Shown here: in pieces, positions 15,219 through 19,251 of the stretch
Position numbering within the stretch: the stretch's first letter is position 1
Layout: each line of letters begins with the position of its first letter
Assembly: GCA_016793305.1 (NCBI GenBank)
Contig: JAEUHU010000264.1
Coordinates: forward strand, 1-19,251
Reading direction: 5' to 3'
Origin: Planctomycetota bacterium
Lineage (GTDB): Bacteria > Planctomycetota > UBA1135 > UBA2386
Length of the DNA: 19,251 nucleotides
The notes under the pieces: generated by a model
Database searches by the model: none
The model's input: the letters and a program-made list of their open reading frames with translations, nothing else
What the model was told of the DNA's origin: nothing
Position numbers and translations under genes: made by a program

Positions 15219-16088
15219 ATGAACAACCAACTGAAGACCCTGCTGCTGCTCGGCGCGCTGTCGGTGCTGCTGGTCGCCCTCGGCGGTGCCATCGGCGGCC
15301 GCGCGCTGCCCATCTTCCTGATCGTGGCGCTGCTGATGAACCTCGGCGCCTACCTGTTCTCGGACTCGATCGTGCTGCGCATGAGCGGCGCCCGCGTGAT
15401 CGACGAACAGCAGGCGCCGGGCCTGCACGCGATGGTCCGCGAGCTCGCCGACCGAGCCGGCCTGCCGATGCCGCGCGTCGCCGTGGTCAGCGACCCGACC
15501 CCGAACGCGTTCGCCACCGGCCGCAACCCGAAGCGGGCGGTCGTCGCGGTCACCGAGGGCCTGCTGCAGCTCACCAACCCGCGCGAACTGCGCGGCGTGC
15601 TCGCCCACGAGCTGGCGCACGTCGCCAACCGCGACACGCTGATCGCCTCGATCGCCGCCGCCGGCGCCACGGCGATCACCTACCTGGCCCACGCCGTGCA
15701 ATGGGGCGCCCTGTTCGGCAGCCATCGCGAGAGCGACGAGGAACAGGGCAGCGGCGGCTCGAACCTGCTGCTCGCCTTCCTGGCACCGATCGCCGCGACG
15801 CTGCTGCAGATGGGCATCAGCCGCTCCCGCGAGTACATGGCCGACGAGTACGCGGCGCAGCTGACCGGCGATCCGGAGGCGCTCGCCAGCGCGCTGGGCA
15901 AGCTGCAGGGCTACGGCCAGCGGCTGCACGCGCAGGGCGCACCCGCCCCGCAGCCGGTGACCCAGAGCCTGTCGATCGTCAATCCACTGGCGGGCAGCGG
16001 CGGCCTGTTCAAGCTGTTCGCGACCCACCCGCCGATCGAGGACCGCATCGCGCGACTGCTGGCGATGCGCGGCACCTTCGCCGCGTGA
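15219..16088 (+). CDS. htpX: M48-family membrane zinc metalloprotease HtpX
   Basis: Inner-membrane protease with its active site on the cytoplasmic side, involved in clearing damaged membrane proteins. The 289-residue product has two N-terminal membrane helices (about 7-25 and 30-47), the segment VVSDPTPNAFATGRNPKRAVVAVTEGLL typical of HtpX (88-115), the zinc motif HELAH (130-134) and the third ligand Glu205 in EYMADEYA, with more hydrophobic segments between. It ends near LFATHPPIEDRI, the conserved C-terminal motif. The ATG at 15219 has no Shine-Dalgarno. It follows the hpf-like gene by 86 nt, so a shared stress-related transcript is possible. Its stop is 4 nt from the end of the convergent transporter gene. 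Confidence 0.95.
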   Translation: MNNQLKTLLLLGALSVLLVALGGAIGGRALPIFLIVALLMNLGAYLFSDSIVLRMSGARVIDEQQAPGLHAMVRELADRAGLPMPRVAVVSDPTPNAFATGRNPKRAVVAVTEGLLQLTNPRELRGVLAHELAHVANRDTLIASIAAAGATAITYLAHAVQWGALFGSHRESDEEQGSGGSNLLLAFLAPIAATLLQMGISRSREYMADEYAAQLTGDPEALASALGKLQGYGQRLHAQGAPAPQPVTQSLSIVNPLAGSGGLFKLFATHPPIEDRIARLLAMRGTFAA

Positions 16089-16092
16089 ACCG

Positions 16093-17025
16093 TCACGGCT
16101 CGCGCACCAGGAAGCACAGCACGACGCCGCCGACCGCCAGCAGCGTGCCGACCGTGCCGAGCCAGCCGATGCGCGCACCGTAGAGGCGCCACGCAACCGG
16201 CATCATGAAGATCGGCGTGGTCGCCATCAGGGCCGAGGCGACGCCGGCGTCGTGCGCGTGCACCCGCGAGACCATCGACAGCCAGACGCCGCCGATCGGC
16301 CCGAACAGCGCCCCCAGCAGCGCCGCGCGGATCGCCAACGGCCGGTCGAGCACCGCGCGCAGCGCGAACGGTTGGCGCAGCAGCAGCAGGTAGACCTGCA
16401 GCCCCACCACGCCCGTCGCCATGCGCACGATCGTGGCGTGCAGGGGATCGACGCCGCCCGGCAGGTCGGGGCCGACCGCCATGCCGGGGCCGGCCAGCAG
16501 GAAGCCACCCGCCTGCCCCGCCGCACCGAGCAAGGCACCACCGAGCCCGAGCCACCACTGGTGCCGCTGCAGGCCCGGGTTCCACGACGACCCTTCCCGG
16601 TTGCGCAGCAACACGAGGCCGACGCCGACCATGGTGAGCGCGATGCCGACCAGCACGAGCATGCTCGGGGTGCGGCCACACAGGGCTTCGATGCCGACGG
16701 TCATGCCCGGCCACGCGGCGAACACCACCGAGCTGATCCTCGGCCCGATCGTCGCCAGCGCGTAGAAGAAGCCGATGTCGCCGAGCACGAGCCCGGCGGT
16801 CCCCGACGCGACGAGGTACCCGAGCCGTTCCTGCCCGAGCCCCTCCGGCCAGCACGAGCCCGTCACGACCCACGCCAGCACCAGCAGCAGCGGCAGGGCC
16901 GCGTAGAGGCGGAACTGGTTCGCCGCCCGCGGTCCTGCCGCGCGGCTGGCCACGGCGAAGGCGCTGCTGCTGCCGGTCCAACAGAGCGCGGTCAGCAGCG
17001 CACAGGTCTCGCCGAGGTAGGGCAT
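16093..17025 (-). CDS. EamA/DMT-superfamily transporter
   Basis: Predicted 310-residue inner-membrane permease with about ten hydrophobic helices arranged as two five-helix halves, the EamA pattern. It begins MPYLGETCALLTALCWTGSSSAFAVAS, like the typical first helix of the family, and ends with GWLGTVGTLLAVGGVVLCFLV. EamA proteins export or import small metabolites; the substrate cannot be told from the sequence. The start is the ATG at 17025, placed where the first helix begins; no Shine-Dalgarno is evident. It is divergent from the recombinase gene with 45 nt between starts and convergent with htpX. No neighbour hints at its substrate. Confidence 0.88.
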   Translation of the reverse strand: MPYLGETCALLTALCWTGSSSAFAVASRAAGPRAANQFRLYAALPLLLVLAWVVTGSCWPEGLGQERLGYLVASGTAGLVLGDIGFFYALATIGPRISSVVFAAWPGMTVGIEALCGRTPSMLVLVGIALTMVGVGLVLLRNREGSSWNPGLQRHQWWLGLGGALLGAAGQAGGFLLAGPGMAVGPDLPGGVDPLHATIVRMATGVVGLQVYLLLLRQPFALRAVLDRPLAIRAALLGALFGPIGGVWLSMVSRVHAHDAGVASALMATTPIFMMPVAWRLYGARIGWLGTVGTLLAVGGVVLCFLVREP

Positions 17026-17070
17026 GAATCGGGCGCGCGAGTGTGCCACCCTTCCGCTCCCGGCACAAAC

Positions 17071-17997
17071 ATGGCCGACCTCGTCGCCGACCACCTGCAC
17101 TGGCTGCGCTCCGAACGCCGCAAGAGCGACGCGACGCTGCGCGCCTACGGCAGCGACCTGCGCGCGTTCGTCGCCTGGCTCGCGACCAGCGGCCGCACCG
17201 TGACCTCGGTGACGCGCTTCGAGCTGCGCCGCTACCTGGTCGAACTCGAGCAGCAGGGGCTCGCCGCGACCTCCGTGCAACGCAAGCTGGCGAGCCTGCG
17301 CGGCATGTTCGCCTGGTTGCAGCAAGGAGGCCGGATCGCCAAGGACCCGGCGAAGCTGCTGAAGGGCCCGAAGGCGCAGAAGCGTGTGCCGCGGTTCCTC
17401 ACCGCCAGCGAAGTCGACGCGCTGCTGGGGCAGCCGTTCGACGAGTCGCCGCAGGGCGCGCGCGACCGCGCGATCCTCGAGACGCTCTACTCGACCGGCT
17501 GCCGCGTCAGCGAGTGCGCCGGCATGACGCTGGACCGGCTCGACCCGACCGAGGGGATCGTGCGCGTGGTCGGCAAGGGCCAGAAGGAACGGCTGGCGAT
17601 GCTCGGCGAACCGGCGATCGCGGCCATCGAAGCATGGCTGCCGCTGCGCAAGCAGATGCTGCAGGACGCGCGCGTCACCGATTCCGGGGCGCTGTGGCTG
17701 AACCGCTACGGTCGCCCGCTGAGTGCCCGCTGGGTGTTCCAGACCGTCGTCGAACGCGCCAAGGCCGCCGGGCTGCAGACGACGCTGACGCCGCACGGCC
17801 TGCGCCACTCGTTCGCGACGCACCTGCTCGATCGCGGGGCGGACCTGCGCACGGTGCAGGAACTGCTCGGCCACGCGCGCCTCGTCACGACCGAGATCTA
17901 CACGCACGTGTCGATCGGCAAGTTGCGCTCGGTCTACGACCACGCGCATCCGCACGGACGGGAGCGGGTGGCCGACGAAGGACCCGCCGGCCAGTGA
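17071..17997 (+). CDS. xerC: XerC/XerD-type tyrosine recombinase
   Basis: Site-specific recombinase that resolves chromosome dimers at a dif site. The 308-residue length is normal. The N-terminal SAM-like core-binding domain covers about residues 1-95 and the catalytic domain about 105-290. All six active-site residues are present: R145 (STGCRVSE), K169 (VGKGQKER), H242 and R245 (HGLRHSF), H268 (LLGHARL) and Y277 (EIYTHVS). The tail SVYDHAHPHG resembles XerC more than XerD, though phyla outside Proteobacteria blur that split. Length, intact motifs and lack of attachment repeats argue for the chromosomal housekeeping enzyme, not a phage integrase. The ATG has no clear Shine-Dalgarno. Confidence 0.92.
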   Translation: MADLVADHLHWLRSERRKSDATLRAYGSDLRAFVAWLATSGRTVTSVTRFELRRYLVELEQQGLAATSVQRKLASLRGMFAWLQQGGRIAKDPAKLLKGPKAQKRVPRFLTASEVDALLGQPFDESPQGARDRAILETLYSTGCRVSECAGMTLDRLDPTEGIVRVVGKGQKERLAMLGEPAIAAIEAWLPLRKQMLQDARVTDSGALWLNRYGRPLSARWVFQTVVERAKAAGLQTTLTPHGLRHSFATHLLDRGADLRTVQELLGHARLVTTEIYTHVSIGKLRSVYDHAHPHGRERVADEGPAGQ

Positions 17998-18001
17998 GGC
18001 C

Positions 18002-19251
18002 CTACGGCAGCACGTCGAGCCGCACCGCGTGGCTCGCCTGCAGGCCGAGCGACAGGCACGGATCGGTGCCGAGCCACACCGTCTGCAGGCCGAACGTCGA
18101 GCCAGCGGGCGGACCGACCAGCGGCACCTGCATGACGACGCGGCCTGCAGCGTCGGCGTTGACGAGCAGCGCGAACGCGAAGTCACTGCCGACGAACGAC
18201 ACCAGGTCGCCGATCGGCACACCCCCTGGCGACGGCGTTCCGAGCGCCAGCGCACCTGCCTGCAGGGGCGGCAGCCGGTCGGCGCGCAGCGCGAAGTCGG
18301 CGTTGCCGGTGGTCGCCGGCAGGTTCGCGTTCAGCCACGCCCCGGGCACGCACGCGGGGCTCGGCGTGCCGACGCAGGTGAGCCCCGCCGGCAACACGGC
18401 CGCGTCGATCGCCGCGAAGATCTGCTCGAGGTACGGATAGGACGACTGGTTGAAGTACTGGATCGAGAACGTGCCGCTGAGGTCGTGCGCCCGATCGATC
18501 CAGCCGGCGAAGCCGAATGCGCCGACCCCGCTGGCGACCAGCGTGCGGCCCTGGCTGTCGCGCCGGTCGATCCAGATGCCGATCCCGTAGGGCGCGCCGT
18601 ACGGATGCGGCGAGCCCGCGACCGGCAGGCCGACCGTCTGCGCCGTCAGCAGCTCCTGCACGCTGGCCGCCGACAGCACCTGCACCCCGTTCCACATGCC
18701 GTCGTCGCGCAGCATCGCCATGAAGCGCGCGAACTCGCGCAGGTTCGAGCGCGCCCCACCGGCGATGCGCGGGTTCAGCGTCGGTCCGAACGCGAAGAAG
18801 TCGGTCGCCGTCAGCTGCAGCGGTGCGGCGATGCGCTGCGCGAACAGCGTCGACCAGGCCTGTCCGGTGGCGACTTCACACACCGCACCCGCGACGTGCA
18901 TCGAGACGCCGCCGTACTGGAACGTCGACCCCGGCGCGAACAGCAGCGGCGCATTCGCGAGCTGGGCCGCGGCCTGGCGCAACGTCACCGTGTCGTCGCT
19001 GATCAAGGGATCGCCTGGCCCCATCCCTGAGGTGTGCGCGAAGCACATGCGCAGCGTGATCGACGCCTTCGCCCCGACGTTCCACTCCGGCAGGTACTGC
19101 CCCACCGGGTCGTCGAGCGAGACGTGGCCGGTGTCGACCAGGGACATCAGCAAGGCGGCGGACAGGGTCTTCGTCGCGGACGCGATCGCGACCACGCTGG
19201 TCGGACCGAAGTTGCCGAACGACTGTTCGTAGAGCAGCCCCGACGGCAGTT
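18002..19251 (-). CDS. Beta-lactamase-fold serine hydrolase with C-terminal exported-protein domain, 5'-truncated
   Basis: The frame is open to the right edge, so the start and any signal peptide are outside the window; 415 residues are visible. It matches the beta-lactamase/class C (family VIII esterase) fold: a strand GLLYEQSFG, then the SxxK motif SATK with the nucleophile Ser at 19178-19180, an HTSGMG segment, and FQYGGVSMHVAG supplying the catalytic Tyr. Possible roles are esterase, peptidase or transesterase; penicillinase activity is not implied. After about residue 290 a separate domain starts LTCVGTPSPACVPG and ends in LQTVWLGTDPCLSLGLQASHAVRL, like the tail domain on many planctomycete secreted proteins. 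The TAG stop lies 4 nt from the xerC stop. Confidence 0.85.
   Translation of the reverse strand, partial: LPSGLLYEQSFGNFGPTSVVAIASATKTLSAALLMSLVDTGHVSLDDPVGQYLPEWNVGAKASITLRMCFAHTSGMGPGDPLISDDTVTLRQAAAQLANAPLLFAPGSTFQYGGVSMHVAGAVCEVATGQAWSTLFAQRIAAPLQLTATDFFAFGPTLNPRIAGGARSNLREFARFMAMLRDDGMWNGVQVLSAASVQELLTAQTVGLPVAGSPHPYGAPYGIGIWIDRRDSQGRTLVASGVGAFGFAGWIDRAHDLSGTFSIQYFNQSSYPYLEQIFAAIDAAVLPAGLTCVGTPSPACVPGAWLNANLPATTGNADFALRADRLPPLQAGALALGTPSPGGVPIGDLVSFVGSDFAFALLVNADAAGRVVMQVPLVGPPAGSTFGLQTVWLGTDPCLSLGLQASHAVRLDVLP

Noticed and set aside
14688..16196. Upstream extension of the LysR frame giving an 802-residue protein
   Set aside because: The extension runs antisense through the hpf-like gene and htpX; the LysR protein begins at the MDWLNYHHLRYF methionine.
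17071..17997. Phage or genomic-island integrase
   Set aside because: Length, motifs and tail fit chromosomal XerC/XerD; there is no adjacent tRNA, attachment repeat or phage gene.

Overview
The window is a GC-rich chromosomal segment of ordinary bacterial housekeeping genes. Several traits point to Planctomycetota: a secreted serine hydrolase whose C-terminal Cys/Gly/Leu-rich domain resembles the tail domain common on exported proteins of that phylum, a HEAT-repeat lipoprotein ending its repeat region in a GYD...W..WW pattern, a prepilin-type protein, and many starts without a Shine-Dalgarno sequence. This assignment rests on remembered family resemblance, not on a search.

Layout. Positions 1-4978 (minus strand) are the front half of an F-type ATP synthase operon, transcribed as atpZ, an atpI-like gene, atpB, atpE, atpF, atpH and atpA, with atpA cut by the window edge. 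Overlapping or near-abutting ends link atpZ/atpI, atpI/atpB and atpF/atpH. Two perfect GC hairpins sit between atpE and atpF. A divergent secreted protein of unknown family follows (5143-6210), then minus-strand genes for a prepilin-like protein and a HEAT-repeat lipoprotein (6318-7867). Next come HU (8126-8401, plus) and the tRNA thiouridylase mnmA (minus, to 9485).

Positions 9596-13778 (plus) form a compact run: yajC (Sec translocase accessory), a yraN domain read in frame into a membrane polyprenyl-phosphate sugar-1-phosphate transferase, a SerB-type phosphatase, and a class V aminotransferase. The last two could carry out the final two steps of serine synthesis. A NhaR-like LysR regulator (minus) is divergent from a small HPF/RaiA-type ribosome-associated protein, followed by the membrane protease HtpX, an EamA-type transporter (minus), a XerC/XerD-type recombinase, and the 3' part of a beta-lactamase-fold hydrolase (minus, running off the right edge).

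No tRNA, rRNA, CRISPR array, insertion sequence or prophage is visible, and I see no obvious new defence or mobile system. The most notable observations are the in-frame YraN-glycosyltransferase reading frame, the paired hairpins between atpE and atpF, a palindrome placed inside a candidate nhaR-like promoter, the Pro/Ala-extended AtpI-like subunit beside a separate AtpZ, and the hydrolase with a planctomycete-type C-terminal domain. Promoters and hairpin roles are sequence-based guesses.
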